In this document: positions 7,044 through 15,540 of the stretch, one piece after another
Layout: each line of letters starts with the position of its first letter
Numbering within the stretch: the stretch's first letter is position 1
Assembly (NCBI GenBank): GCA_015063905.1
Contig: SVTF01000002.1
Span: forward strand, 1-64,000
DNA length: 64,000 bases
DNA from: Oscillospiraceae bacterium
GTDB taxonomy: Bacteria > Bacillota > Clostridia > Oscillospirales > CAG-272
Direction: 5' to 3'
Translations under genes and position numbers: made by a program
Notes under the pieces: generated by a model
Databases searched by the model: none
What the model was told of the DNA's origin: nothing
The model's input: the letters and a program-made list of their open reading frames with translations, nothing else

Positions 7044-9575
7044 CTAAAGTCCCGATTGCTCGGTGCGGTTGATGATGTCGTCCTGAAGTGAACGGGAGAG
7101 GGTAGTAAAGAGTGCGCTGTAGCCTGCAACTCTCACAACGAGAGTTTTATACTTTTCGGGATTTTTCTGCGCGTCGAGCAACGTTTCCTTGGAAACGACG
7201 TTATACTGAACGTGCATACCCTTCTGATCGAAGTAGCCGCGCAGATAAGCAACGAATTTTTCAAGTCCCGCCATGCCTGAGAGGGCAGAGGGATGGAATT
7301 TCTGATTGAACAGAGTGCCGTTTGATGCGATTCCGTGGTCAAGACGGGCAACCGAGTTAGCCGTAGCCGTGGGACCCTTAACGTCTCTGCCCGATGCGGG
7401 GCCTACGCCGTCCGCGATGGGAGTATAGGCAAGGCGTCCGTCGGGAGTTGCGCCGGTCTGGTAGCCGAGCGGCACGTTTGCGGATACGGGATAAAGTCCC
7501 GCTTGGAACATACCGCCTCTGTTGTTGGTAAAGTTTTCAAAAGGCTTGGTGTAGGTGTTACCCACCTCGCGCGCAAACGCGTCGACCTCGGGAATATCGT
7601 TGCCGTATTTGGGAAGCTCGGCGATCATATCAAGTATCTCCTGATATCTTGCCTTCTTTCTTTGGTCAACGCTCTCGGCATTGGTTATATTCTTGTATAC
7701 CGCTTTTATGACATCGGCAGTAACTTCGACGCCCGATGCGTCAAGGCGCTTTGCCACCTCTGTGGTAAGCTCAAGCGCTTTTTTTGGAATGATTCCCTTG
7801 CCAAAGTTGTCCGCAAGCGCCTGTTTCATTTCGCTCATAGAAACCTTCTTCTGCTCGAAAACGAGAGTTTTCATAGCGAGAAGCGCGTCGGTCATGTTTG
7901 CGATACCAAAGCCCTGCGGGCCTGTGAAGTTGTAGTGGGCACCGCCCTCCTGCAAGCTTACGCCCTTTTCGATGCAATCGTTGCAGAGGGAGGACTGGAA
8001 GGGAAGAGGACAGCGAACACTGTGAGCGTAGTCAACGGCATTGTCCGCGTGTACCATCATTTCTATCATATAAAGCTGCTGCTTTTTATAAGCTTCGTAG
8101 AATTCTTCAAACGTGGACATTTTTTCAACGTTGCCCGTCTGAAGTCCGATAAGCTCGCCCTTGTCGTAGCCGTTCGAAAAAACAAGCTCTAAGGGACGGC
8201 ACATATTGAAGAATGCCGCGTCGTGCCAACCGTCTGTTTTTGCGCCCTTCTGAGGCTCAACGCAACCGATTATGCAATAGTCGCGCGCATCGGCAAGCGT
8301 AAGACCGCGCGCCATAATGGAGGGGATAATGACCTCGTCGTTGTAGAACGCGGGAACGCCCAAGCCTTCTCTTGTTACCGCTGCCGCCTTGATAAGCAGA
8401 TCGTGGGGAGATTTGTTCCACACGCGTATAGAAAGCGAGGGTTGGGGAAGACGCACATGAACGGTGGCTTCAAGACACATATAGGAAAGCTCGTTGGTAA
8501 CATCAACACCGTCCTCGTTCTGACCGCCCACGATAAGATTTTGGAAAAGACCGTAGCCTGCAAAGCCTTCAGCGCTTGCCGCATCTCTTACTTTGTTAAG
8601 GTCATTGAGTTTTACCCAGATACAGTCGATATATTCCTGCGCGGACTCGTAGGTCTCGGCGCCGCTTGTGATATCCTGCTTAAAGAGGGGATACATATAT
8701 TGGTCAAAACGTCCGGGAGAGATGGAGTGTCCGCTGGACTCGCACTGCAATAGCTGCTGAATAAACCAAAAGCTCTGGCAAGCCTCGTAGAAATTGCGTG
8801 CAGGCTTTGCGGGAACACGTGCGCAGGTCTTGGAAATTCTTACAAGTTCCTCGCGGCGCACGGGATCGGTGCTGGCAGCTGCTTCTTTAGCCGCAAGATC
8901 GGAATATCTTCTCGCGTAAGCGATTACTGCCTCGTTTGACTCAATTACCGATTCGAGAAATCTCTTTCTCTTAAGGTAATCTCCGCTTCCGATATAGAGC
9001 TTTGCCATAGCGTCGCGCGCCTCGGCGATAACGCCCTCAAGACCGCAATTTATTACTTTTGCGTAATCAACGTTGATATGACCGATACCGTTGTAGAAAT
9101 AGTTGCCAACGGTAAAGATGCCGTGGTTAAGGAACACGTCAAGCACCTTTTCGTCCATACTCTCGGCGGCAAGATCACTGACCGTCTTGCCCTTCCAATA
9201 TGGATAGACCTTTTTCAGTCTTTCAACGGTGGATGGGGATATATAAAACGGGTCTGCCTCGCGGGTAGCTACCGTGTCGTATTCTTTTTCGAGCCACTCA
9301 AAAGAATATTCGGGGAAGGTCTGGCAGCCGCGCGGAGCAATGGAGTTGCTTCCAACTATAAGCTCATCGGGGCGAATGACTATCGGAATATTCTCGAGTA
9401 TATGGCGAAAAGCCGCAGAACGACGCTTGACGATGGGCTGCCCTTCGGTCAGCTTATAGCTCTCTGTAATAAGCTCGGCACGGTCAGCCTCTATCTCGGG
9501 CATGTTGGCATAGAGATGATCAACAAGCCGTTGTATTCTTGGGCTTTTATCTATAGTAAATTTGATTTGACTCAT
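7044..9575 (-). CDS. Glycyl-radical B12-independent propanediol (diol) dehydratase
   Basis: About 843 residues, normal for this family. The glycyl-radical loop VRVAGYSALF lies 26 residues from the C-terminus and the thiyl-radical cysteine is in IIGCVEPQ near residue 438. The segment after it (GWHDAAFFN) matches propanediol/glycerol dehydratases rather than choline TMA-lyase or pyruvate formate-lyase. It converts 1,2-propanediol to propionaldehyde inside the microcompartment. ATG at 9575 (MSQIKF) has AAAGG 6 nt upstream; the track start is an upstream TTG. No amphipathic encapsulation peptide is visible at either end, unlike its partner enzymes. The fuculose-type aldolase in the operon supports propanediol over glycerol as substrate; that choice is inferred. 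Confidence 0.93.
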   Translation of the reverse strand: MSQIKFTIDKSPRIQRLVDHLYANMPEIEADRAELITESYKLTEGQPIVKRRSAAFRHILENIPIVIRPDELIVGSNSIAPRGCQTFPEYSFEWLEKEYDTVATREADPFYISPSTVERLKKVYPYWKGKTVSDLAAESMDEKVLDVFLNHGIFTVGNYFYNGIGHINVDYAKVINCGLEGVIAEARDAMAKLYIGSGDYLKRKRFLESVIESNEAVIAYARRYSDLAAKEAAASTDPVRREELVRISKTCARVPAKPARNFYEACQSFWFIQQLLQCESSGHSISPGRFDQYMYPLFKQDITSGAETYESAQEYIDCIWVKLNDLNKVRDAASAEGFAGYGLFQNLIVGGQNEDGVDVTNELSYMCLEATVHVRLPQPSLSIRVWNKSPHDLLIKAAAVTREGLGVPAFYNDEVIIPSIMARGLTLADARDYCIIGCVEPQKGAKTDGWHDAAFFNMCRPLELVFSNGYDKGELIGLQTGNVEKMSTFEEFYEAYKKQQLYMIEMMVHADNAVDYAHSVRCPLPFQSSLCNDCIEKGVSLQEGGAHYNFTGPQGFGIANMTDALLAMKTLVFEQKKVSMSEMKQALADNFGKGIIPKKALELTTEVAKRLDASGVEVTADVIKAVYKNITNAESVDQRKKARYQEILDMIAELPKYGNDIPEVDAFAREVGNTYTKPFENFTNNRGGMFQAGLYPVSANVPLGYQTGATPDGRLAYTPIADGVGPASGRDVKGPTATANSVARLDHGIASNGTLFNQKFHPSALSGMAGLEKFVAYLRGYFDQKGMHVQYNVVSKETLLDAQKNPEKYKTLVVRVAGYSALFTTLSRSLQDDIINRTEQSGL

Positions 9576-9604
9576 ATTCAACCTTTCTTAGATCCTTTTT
9601 GGGG

Positions 9605-9642
9605 GTCCAAAGCTCCAAGAGCCTTTGTACGATGGCTTGGAG
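9605..9642 (-). other. Intercistronic hairpin upstream of the dehydratase gene
   Basis: CTCCAAGAGCC and GGCTTGGAG can pair around a 10-nt loop in the gap between the PduT-like gene and the dehydratase. There is no T tract in the direction of transcription, so mRNA processing or stability is more likely than termination. Confidence 0.35.
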
Positions 9643-9661
9643 AACAAAGTTAATATTTTGG

Positions 9662-10207
9662 TTATATCTGATCCCAAAGATCAGCGTGGGGAGCGGCGAT
9701 GACGGATGAGCCGTAGTAAACTCCCGCATCTTTGGCGTGTTGGCATCCCGCCTCGACCGCGGCGGTGACATCGCCAACCTCGCCCGTTACAAGACAGACA
9801 CCCTTGCCTCCCATGCCTCGTGACGTGCGAAGCTCAAAGATATTCACCTTGGCGGTTTTTACCGCAACATCGGCAGCCTTGATTATGGATGCGGCGGAAT
9901 AGGTTTCGATAATGCCAAGGCTTCCTTTCTTTTCTGCGGGCGCGGTGCCAAAAAGGGCGGTAATAACTTGGGGATCAATGCGACCCATTATTGACGAGTC
10001 AACAAGTTTTTCGTCATAACGGCCTTTAACATGCTCCACCGCACTCGTTACGTTCGAGATCGTGCCGGTGAGAATTATCTCATATTTTCCAGGGCAAGCC
10101 GGGCGAGCGGAAATAAGCTCAACTCCTGCGCTCTTGAGCGCAGCGTCGGTCGCCTCTATACCCTTGGCTATGCTTTTGAGTTCAATAACTCCAATTGCCT
10201 GATACAT
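9662..10207 (-). CDS. pduT: PduT-like trimeric BMC shell protein with Fe-S cysteine
   Basis: 181 residues with two tandem BMC domains (about 1-85 and 95-178), the BMC-T architecture. Cys38 in RPACPGKYEIILTG matches the PduT cysteine that, one from each subunit, binds a 4Fe-4S cluster in the trimer pore. It is thought to pass electrons across the shell and to partner PduS, encoded 39 bp upstream. The start ATG at 10207 gives the expected MYQAIGVIE opening. Presence of a redox-active tile in a cobalamin-independent compartment is notable, since the classic partner role is cobalamin reduction. Confidence 0.92.
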   Translation of the reverse strand: MYQAIGVIELKSIAKGIEATDAALKSAGVELISARPACPGKYEIILTGTISNVTSAVEHVKGRYDEKLVDSSIMGRIDPQVITALFGTAPAEKKGSLGIIETYSAASIIKAADVAVKTAKVNIFELRTSRGMGGKGVCLVTGEVGDVTAAVEAGCQHAKDAGVYYGSSVIAAPHADLWDQI

Positions 10208-10246
10208 TTATGTAAGATCCTATCCTTTCTTGCGATATGATTGCTT

Positions 10247-11572
10247 TTATGCCTCGATAACTATCTTGGATGGGTCAACGGAGACTACCCGTCCGTCAAT
10301 CGATGCGAACTGCGGAACAGACAGCCCTGCGCCACAATTTGCGATTATCTGACCCTTCTTAACTTCGTCGCCCACAGCTACGCAAGGCACTGAAGGTGCG
10401 CCAATATGTTGATTTGTCAACGTTTCTGCCTTTTTTGCCTTTATACTCTTGGGCACGTATTGAGGAACAACGTCGTATTTGTGAACTCCAAGAGTTTCTT
10501 CCCAACGAACAGAGCTGATCATGCGATACTGACGGTCCGAGTTGACTTTATACTGTTCTTCTCCCGCTACGAATCGCTCCTTGTTTTTTGCGAGAATACC
10601 TTTGAGGTGGAGAATAACATCCTTGGGAGATATCTCCTGACAGCACACCTCGGCGCAGACTCCGCAGGAGCAGCAAAGAGAAGCGGTTTTTACAAGCTGG
10701 GGATAATCGACTATCGCCTGATTGAGCGCCGCTCTTATCATTTTATGCGGCTCTATTGGGTAACCGAGCAGATGTCTTGGACACATTTCGGTGCAACGGA
10801 CACAACCGCAACAGGCAGATGCCGCGCGACGAAGCATGTCATCCATAGCTATTTTTTTATTTTTGATGCTGCGCTTTTCGTTTGGAATGATCAAAAGCGA
10901 TTTTGTTGTCTTTGTAACCACGGCGTGATCGGGATTGATGATCTTGCCCATGGAAGGGCCGCCATCTATAACGGAGTGGGTGTCCTTTACCTCAACTCCA
11001 AGAATTTTGAAAAGCTCGGACACTCTCATGCCGACGGGAACCTTTACGACGTATCTGTCGGCAAGATCTCCGCCCACAGTCAACCATTTTTCGGTTACCG
11101 GTGTTCCGTTTTTAACCGCCTCGTATATGTTATACACGGTTTCGCCGTTCAAAACGATCACTCCGGCGGTCAAAGGAAGATGCCCGGGCTTAACAACGCG
11201 TCCGGTTGCTTCGTATATCAGATTTATCTCGTCTCCCATTGGGTAGACGTTGGGTAACAGCTTAACAAAAATATTTTTGCCAAGCGCCTGTCCGTCCGAA
11301 TATCCAAGCATGTGCGCGCGGTGCTCTTTGATCGCTATAAGCGTGCGAGAGATTCCCGCCGCATCCATAACTATTTCGGCACCGCCGACAATTTTAGCCA
11401 TTTCCTCCTGCATCAGCATATAGTCTGTGTACATGAGAGGCTCACATTCGGCGCAGTTTATGCAAAGAGTGTCTGCCCCCTCTGAAAGCTTCATGTAGGA
11501 AGGGAAGCCCGCGCCGCCCGCGCCGACGACACCCGCGTTTTGTATGATAGATTTAAGCTCTGATAATTGCAT
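10247..11572 (-). CDS. pduS: PduS-like Rnf-C/Nqo1-related flavo-iron-sulfur reductase
   Basis: 441 residues. The N-terminal GVVGAGGAGFPSY motif is the glycine-rich NADH/FMN-binding signature of the complex I 51-kDa/RnfC family. Near residues 255-315 two ferredoxin-type motifs follow (CCGCVRCTEMCP and CCSCGVCAEVC), and the C-terminal 60 residues form a lipoyl-like sandwich. PduS in B12-dependent compartments oxidises NADH and reduces cobalamin. Here the dehydratase is a glycyl-radical enzyme, so the likely role is NADH recycling or electron supply to the activase through PduT; that is inference. It lies between BMC-P and PduT genes. Confidence 0.9.
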   Translation of the reverse strand: MQLSELKSIIQNAGVVGAGGAGFPSYMKLSEGADTLCINCAECEPLMYTDYMLMQEEMAKIVGGAEIVMDAAGISRTLIAIKEHRAHMLGYSDGQALGKNIFVKLLPNVYPMGDEINLIYEATGRVVKPGHLPLTAGVIVLNGETVYNIYEAVKNGTPVTEKWLTVGGDLADRYVVKVPVGMRVSELFKILGVEVKDTHSVIDGGPSMGKIINPDHAVVTKTTKSLLIIPNEKRSIKNKKIAMDDMLRRAASACCGCVRCTEMCPRHLLGYPIEPHKMIRAALNQAIVDYPQLVKTASLCCSCGVCAEVCCQEISPKDVILHLKGILAKNKERFVAGEEQYKVNSDRQYRMISSVRWEETLGVHKYDVVPQYVPKSIKAKKAETLTNQHIGAPSVPCVAVGDEVKKGQIIANCGAGLSVPQFASIDGRVVSVDPSKIVIEA

Positions 11573-11667
11573 TTTTTCCTCATCTTATATATAACAGTTA
11601 TACATATCAGACCGAAATCACCACGGCGAATTCAATCTGTTGTTTAAAACCAAATCACGAGTTAATT

Positions 11668-11928
11668 TTATTGGTTTTTATCAATAACTCCTACCACGAG
11701 CGCGTCAACGGGACAGGACTCATCTCCAATTGCCATTCTTGCTCCGCTACCCGTTGTTACAAGAACCTCCTCGCCAATGCCGGCGCTTACGGTTCTGTCA
11801 ACCGCAACTATGTATTTGTCGGTAAGCTGCGTGTTTTCCATTATTTGAATTTCAAGAAATTTAAAGCCTACGAGCTTGTCGAGCTTATTGGTTGAAACGA
11901 TATTTCCTATAACTTTTCCTCTTAACAT
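11668..11928 (-). CDS. pduN: BMC-P pentameric vertex protein (EutN/PduN/CcmL family)
   Basis: An 86-residue protein opening MLRGKVIGNIVSTNKLDKLVG and ending DALVVGVIDK, with the GIGEEVLVTTGSGAR segment typical of EutN/CcmL. Pentamers cap the vertices of the icosahedral shell. It is the only BMC-P in the operon, which is enough to close a shell. The gene sits 22 bp after pduL. The 95-bp gap to pduS contains no feature I can name. Confidence 0.93.
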   Translation of the reverse strand: MLRGKVIGNIVSTNKLDKLVGFKFLEIQIMENTQLTDKYIVAVDRTVSAGIGEEVLVTTGSGARMAIGDESCPVDALVVGVIDKNQ

Positions 11929-11950
11929 TTATCTGCACCTCTTTTTATTA

Positions 11951-12610
11951 TCATTTTACGGGAGTTACCGTGCTTCCGTTTTTGAAGCCTACGGCATTGG
12001 CGTCATCGGTATCTACGTGCATTTCGAGTCTGAAATCGGGATGCACTCTCACCTGGACGTCAAACCAGCGTGTACGTTTTGTTCCGCTCGTAGCGTCTAC
12101 GTCTATATAATCTCCGTCCTGAACACCGAATCGCGCGGCGTCCGAGGGGCTCATGTGAATGTGTCTGTTTGCAATTATGCAACCCTCGCTGAGATTAACT
12201 ATACCGCGAGGACCGATGATGGTAATGGGTGATGAACCTTCAAGCTTGCCCGACTCACGTACGGGGGGCTTGACCTTGAGCACGTAAGAGTCTGTGACCG
12301 AAATTTCCACTTGGCTTGCCTTGCGCAGAGGACCAAGCACGCGCACTCCCTCTATTGCTCTCATCGAAGGACCAACCAGCGTTAGCGTTTCCTTACATGC
12401 GTATTGACCCGGTTGAGAAAGGTCTTTAAGATGGGTAAGCTGATACCCCTTGCCAAAAAGAGTTTCCAGATCGGCTTGGTTTAAGTGTATATGTCTGTTG
12501 GAGATGCCAACGGGTATTGCGTTGAGTGTGTCCTGTTGTGGGTTTCCCGAGGCGATCTCTGAAACGATCTTCTTAACGATCGCTTCTATTTCAACGTTTG
12601 AAATGCTCAT
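11951..12610 (-). CDS. pduL: PduL phosphate propanoyltransferase with encapsulation peptide
   Basis: 219 residues. It converts propionyl-CoA and phosphate to propionyl-phosphate inside the compartment, recycling CoA for the aldehyde dehydrogenase. Two related halves each carry the Zn-ligand pattern (GISNRHIHLNQ and ANRHIHMSP). The first 20 residues (VEIEAIVKKIVSEIA) form an amphipathic helix of the encapsulation-peptide type, followed by a linker. It stands between the BMC-H cluster and the BMC-P gene. The product goes to the acyl kinase encoded first in the operon. Confidence 0.94.
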   Translation of the reverse strand: MSISNVEIEAIVKKIVSEIASGNPQQDTLNAIPVGISNRHIHLNQADLETLFGKGYQLTHLKDLSQPGQYACKETLTLVGPSMRAIEGVRVLGPLRKASQVEISVTDSYVLKVKPPVRESGKLEGSSPITIIGPRGIVNLSEGCIIANRHIHMSPSDAARFGVQDGDYIDVDATSGTKRTRWFDVQVRVHPDFRLEMHVDTDDANAVGFKNGSTVTPVK

Positions 12611-12718
12611 AAAGAGATAAACTCCTTTCGCTTATCGTTGTACTGTTTTCATATCAAGACGCCCAAATACGACTTGACTTGGAAGCCTTGATACGAAAAC
12701 CGTTATTAATACATTCTC

Positions 12719-12753
12719 CTTGCTTGCAGGCGAGCTTCACGCCTGCAAGCAAG
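12719..12753 (-). other. Strong intercistronic hairpin downstream of a shell-protein gene
   Basis: A perfect 14-bp stem (CTTGCTTGCAGGCG / CGCCTGCAAGCAAG) with a 7-nt loop lies directly 3' of the BMC-H gene on the transcript. There is no U tract, so it is unlikely to terminate fully. It could protect the upstream shell mRNA from 3' exonucleases or give partial termination, raising shell-protein yield relative to downstream genes. Confidence 0.6.
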
Positions 12754-12786
12754 TCTTCGCCAAACAAGGCGAGCGTTGCCCGATTA

Positions 12787-13062
12787 TCAGTCGAGCGTGG
12801 GAAGAAGCTTGTTAACGTCAGTGTGAGGACGGGGAATAACGTGAGTAGCGATAACCTCACCGAGATTTGCAGCAGCAGCGCCGCCTGCTTCAACAGCAGC
12901 CTTAACCGCGCCAACGTCGCCGCGAACCATAACGCTTACAAGTCCACTACCAATCTTTTCAGAACCGATGAGCTGAACGTTTGCAGCCTTAACCATAGCA
13001 TCTGCCGCCTCGATAGCAGCAACAAGTCCTCTGGTCTCTACCATTCCGAGTGCTTCATTCAT
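12787..13062 (-). CDS. BMC-H hexameric shell protein (PduA/EutM type), copy 1
   Basis: A 91-residue single-domain BMC protein opening [23 protein letters not shown]. It carries the [18 protein letters not shown] region, where the GSG at the pore is that of PduA-like tiles, and ends [10 protein letters not shown]. It is nearly identical to the gene at 13529-13801, differing mainly at the second residue, at AAAN versus AASR, and at the C-terminus. Such canonical hexamers form most of the facet area and pass propanediol through the pore. GGAG precedes the ATG by about 9 nt. Confidence 0.95.
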   Translation of the reverse strand: MNEALGMVETRGLVAAIEAADAMVKAANVQLIGSEKIGSGLVSVMVRGDVGAVKAAVEAGGAAAANLGEVIATHVIPRPHTDVNKLLPTLD

Positions 13063-13159
13063 AACAATAATCTCCTTTTTGGATTTATTTTTGTTGTTTT
13101 TATATTACCGCGAAATCTCGCCGTAAAAACATAAGTTTGATTCACCGTTACAAAAGGGG

Positions 13160-13444
13160 TCAAACGCCCTTGTCTGTTTTGATGAATTTCATAATGTCCG
13201 GGTGCGGACGTGCGATGACCTCCGCGCATTTCACCTGACCTATGGCTTTGGCGGCCTCGACTCCCGCTTCAAGTGCGGCAGTAACTGCCGAAACAGAGCC
13301 CTCAACGACAACTGTCACAAGTCTTCCGCCCAAGCGCTTTTCAACATGAATAAGCTTCACGTTTGCCGCCTTGACCATTGCGTCAAGGCCTACTATGGCG
13401 GTCACCATAGCTTGAACTTCCAAAAGTGCAATTGCATTTTCCAT
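13160..13444 (-). CDS. BMC-H hexameric shell protein, divergent PduJ/PduA-like
   Basis: 94 residues opening [30 protein letters not shown], with RLGGRLVTVVVEGSVSAV as the pore loop. RLGG replaces the GSG-containing loop of its neighbours, so the pore probably has different selectivity. The track starts at 13516, but ATG at 13444 has GGAGAA 6 nt upstream and matches the family N-terminus. It lies between two near-identical BMC-H genes and would be co-expressed in the same shell. Confidence 0.93.
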   Translation of the reverse strand: MENAIALLEVQAMVTAIVGLDAMVKAANVKLIHVEKRLGGRLVTVVVEGSVSAVTAALEAGVEAAKAIGQVKCAEVIARPHPDIMKFIKTDKGV

Positions 13445-13466
13445 AGTTTTCTCCAATTCTTGACGC

Positions 13467-13504
13467 ATACAGTCGGCGGTCATATTTAGGCGCACCGACT
13501 GTAT
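13467..13504 (-). other. Intercistronic hairpin between BMC-H genes
   Basis: ATACAGTCGG and CCGACTGTAT form a 10-bp stem around an 18-nt loop, upstream of the gene starting at 13444. There is no T tract. It may help set relative expression of the shell genes. Confidence 0.45.
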
Positions 13505-13528
13505 CGGGGATTCCAAACTCTTAGTAGA

Positions 13529-13801
13529 TTAAAGAGTAGGGAGAAGCTTGTCAACGTCTGTGTGAGGACGGGGAATAACGTGAGTAGCGATAACCTCGCC
13601 GAGACGGGATGCAGCAGCGCCGCCTGCTTCAACAGCAGCCTTAACCGCGCCAACGTCGCCGCGAACCATAACGCTTACAAGTCCGCTACCGATCTTTTCA
13701 GAACCGATAAGCTGAACGTTTGCGGCCTTAACCATGGCATCTGCCGCCTCAATAGCTGCTACCAGACCTCTTGTTTCTACCATTCCGAGTGCTTCCATCA
13801 T
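13529..13801 (-). CDS. BMC-H hexameric shell protein (PduA/EutM type), copy 2
   Basis: About 90 residues, nearly identical in protein and DNA to the gene at 12787-13062. The track extension to 13882 is not supported; the tandem ATGATG at 13801/13798 follows AAAGGAGAATC, and I take the first. Carrying two almost identical copies around a divergent third tile suggests a recent duplication, dosage need, or both. It will co-assemble with copy 1 in facets. Confidence 0.93.
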   Translation of the reverse strand: MMEALGMVETRGLVAAIEAADAMVKAANVQLIGSEKIGSGLVSVMVRGDVGAVKAAVEAGGAAASRLGEVIATHVIPRPHTDVDKLLPTL

Positions 13802-13885
13802 AATAATGATTCTCCTTTGTATTTTCAATTTTTTATTAACATTTTTACGGGCATTGCCCATTTTAACTTGTTTTGGGTACACAGA

Positions 13886-14221
13886 TTAATTCTTATCCAT
13901 GTTCCTGAGCTTGTCTCTTCCCGTTGCGGTAAGATCAGCAAACCACTGAACCTGATCGTCAAGTCCCGCGATCATTTTTGAGGTTATATACAAGCCTCTT
14001 CTCTTTGCTTCCTTGACGCCTGCGTCCATAGCGGATTGAACGGCGCCTGCGTTTCCCTGGAACTTGACCACCATAACGAGTGGGACCTCGCAAGCATCCG
14101 CGTTGGCGGGCTTGTTTTTGTCGATCGCCACCACTTTTACGTCGGCAGTCTTTGCCACGAGATCGGCTATAACGATGCTTGTCGTATAACCGTAAACTTC
14201 AATCATTCCGAGTGCTGCCAT
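13886..14221 (-). CDS. BMC-H shell protein with longer pore loop and C-terminal tail
   Basis: 111 residues opening MAALGMIEVYGYTTSIVIADLVAKTADVKVVAIDKN. Between strands it carries an insertion (KPANADACEVP) before the VMVVKFQGNAGAV segment, and it has a tail (VQWFADLTATGRDKLRNM) absent from canonical tiles. The first is typical of BMC-H subtypes associated with glycyl-radical compartments. ATG at 14221 (GAGGG 7 nt upstream) is preferred to the upstream TTG of the track. It is the first shell gene of the operon, 14 bp after the alcohol dehydrogenase. The cysteine in the insertion lies near the pore region and could bind metal; I cannot test this. Confidence 0.9.
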   Translation of the reverse strand: MAALGMIEVYGYTTSIVIADLVAKTADVKVVAIDKNKPANADACEVPLVMVVKFQGNAGAVQSAMDAGVKEAKRRGLYITSKMIAGLDDQVQWFADLTATGRDKLRNMDKN

Positions 14222-14235
14222 AGTTTTGCCCTCGG

Positions 14236-15471
14236 TCAATTTTCATTAATGTAGCAGATCTTTATTCCTGCTTGAGCTACGTTGGTTTCCATAGCCTCGT
14301 TCATCTTGTCAAGCGGGAAGGAATGAGTTATAAGCTCCTCTATCGGAATATTCATTTCCTCGCACTGCTTTAAGAAAGCCATGGTCTTTGGGTAATCCTG
14401 CGCGGAATAGTCCCAAGAGCCTACGATGTTGATCTCCTTTTGGCACATAGCAAGGTGGGGGTTGACCTGATACTCTCCGTTGTTAACGAAGAAGCCCATT
14501 TCGCACATGCCGCCTCCGCGACGGATGTAGCTGTATATATCTGCCGCTGCCACGGGAGCGCCCGTGCACTGGAAGGCAAAATCAACACCTACGCCGTTTG
14601 CGACGGACTTGACCTTGTCAACTCTCTTGTCAAGCGTGTTTTCTTCGGGACGCTTAAAGCATACCGTAGTTTTTGCGCCCATTCTCTGTGCCACGCGGAG
14701 TCTGTTTTCGTTTCCGTCAACCGCGATGATGTGATTGACACCTGCGGCGCGAAGCACTGTGATCATAACCAGACCAACGGGTCCGCAGCCTTGAACCAGC
14801 ACCTTTGAGCCAAAATTGATAAGTCCCGTGGACTGCGCCCTCTCAAGCGCGTGAACGCAAACGCAAGCAAGCTCCAATAGCATTCTTTGCTTAAGGTTCA
14901 GATCGTTGACCTCAAAATATGTAATACCGTAGCCGCCCTTTATTACCATATAGTCGGCAAACCAACCGTTTACGCGGTTACCCTCGGCAGTACCTCTTTT
15001 GTCTCCGATAAGACCGAAAACGCCTTGATTGTCACAAAGGTTTGTGGTTTCGGGATGCATGCGGCAGGTGTAGCATTCGCCGCAGTTGGTAACGGAGGTT
15101 ACTATCTTGTCACCAACCTTCAGAGGCTTTCCCGCGGTGTCGACCTTGACGTTCTTTCCAAGAGCCACGACTCTGCCCGTGCCCTCGTGTCCGAGAATGA
15201 CGGGAATGAGTCCAAACGGGTCCATCTTCCACTCGTGAACGTCTGTGCCGCAAATGCCCGCACCTTCAACCTTGACGAGAATATCGTCGTCACCGAGAGT
15301 GGGAATAGGAAGCTCCTGAACTTCTATTTTCTTAGGACCTGTAAGCATCGCGACCTTAGTGGTCTTGGGGATAGGTCCGCAGGGAGCGCATGAGCCTTTG
15401 GCTGCATCGGCACCCATGGAGTTTATCACCGAGCGAACGATGCTTTCGATCTGAGAAGCGGTAATTTCCAT
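14236..15471 (-). CDS. Zinc alcohol dehydrogenase with N-terminal encapsulation peptide
   Basis: 411 residues. The body is a medium-chain Zn dehydrogenase: GICGTDVHEW (catalytic Zn), GHEGTGRV, CGECYTCRMHPETTNLC (structural Zn, four Cys), and VQGCGPVGL as the Rossmann NAD-binding glycine motif. The N-terminal 19 residues (MEITASQIESIVRSVINSM) form the amphipathic encapsulation helix, joined by a linker containing CAPCG. It reduces propionaldehyde to propanol and so regenerates NAD for the aldehyde dehydrogenase inside the shell. It differs from the iron-type PduQ used in many Pdu compartments. ATG at 15471 follows AAAGGA; the longer track start runs into spacer. Confidence 0.93.
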   Translation of the reverse strand: MEITASQIESIVRSVINSMGADAAKGSCAPCGPIPKTTKVAMLTGPKKIEVQELPIPTLGDDDILVKVEGAGICGTDVHEWKMDPFGLIPVILGHEGTGRVVALGKNVKVDTAGKPLKVGDKIVTSVTNCGECYTCRMHPETTNLCDNQGVFGLIGDKRGTAEGNRVNGWFADYMVIKGGYGITYFEVNDLNLKQRMLLELACVCVHALERAQSTGLINFGSKVLVQGCGPVGLVMITVLRAAGVNHIIAVDGNENRLRVAQRMGAKTTVCFKRPEENTLDKRVDKVKSVANGVGVDFAFQCTGAPVAAADIYSYIRRGGGMCEMGFFVNNGEYQVNPHLAMCQKEINIVGSWDYSAQDYPKTMAFLKQCEEMNIPIEELITHSFPLDKMNEAMETNVAQAGIKICYINEN

Positions 15472-15540
15472 TCTGTGTTTTCCTTTCGTAGATTTATTGG
15501 CATGCGCAAAGCTTGGATCTTTGTGCATGTAACTTTGCGC

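Noticed and set aside
6797-7072. 91-codon ORF with repeated FPKQLTNKLGLGKYT
   Set aside because: It arises because the 93-bp tandem repeat length is a multiple of three. It has no ribosome site and ends inside the dehydratase gene.
7044-9575. Choline TMA-lyase (CutC) or pyruvate formate-lyase
   Set aside because: The sequence after GCVEPQ (GWHDAAFFN) and the fuculose-type aldolase context fit diol dehydratase; the adjacent Cys pair of PFL is absent.
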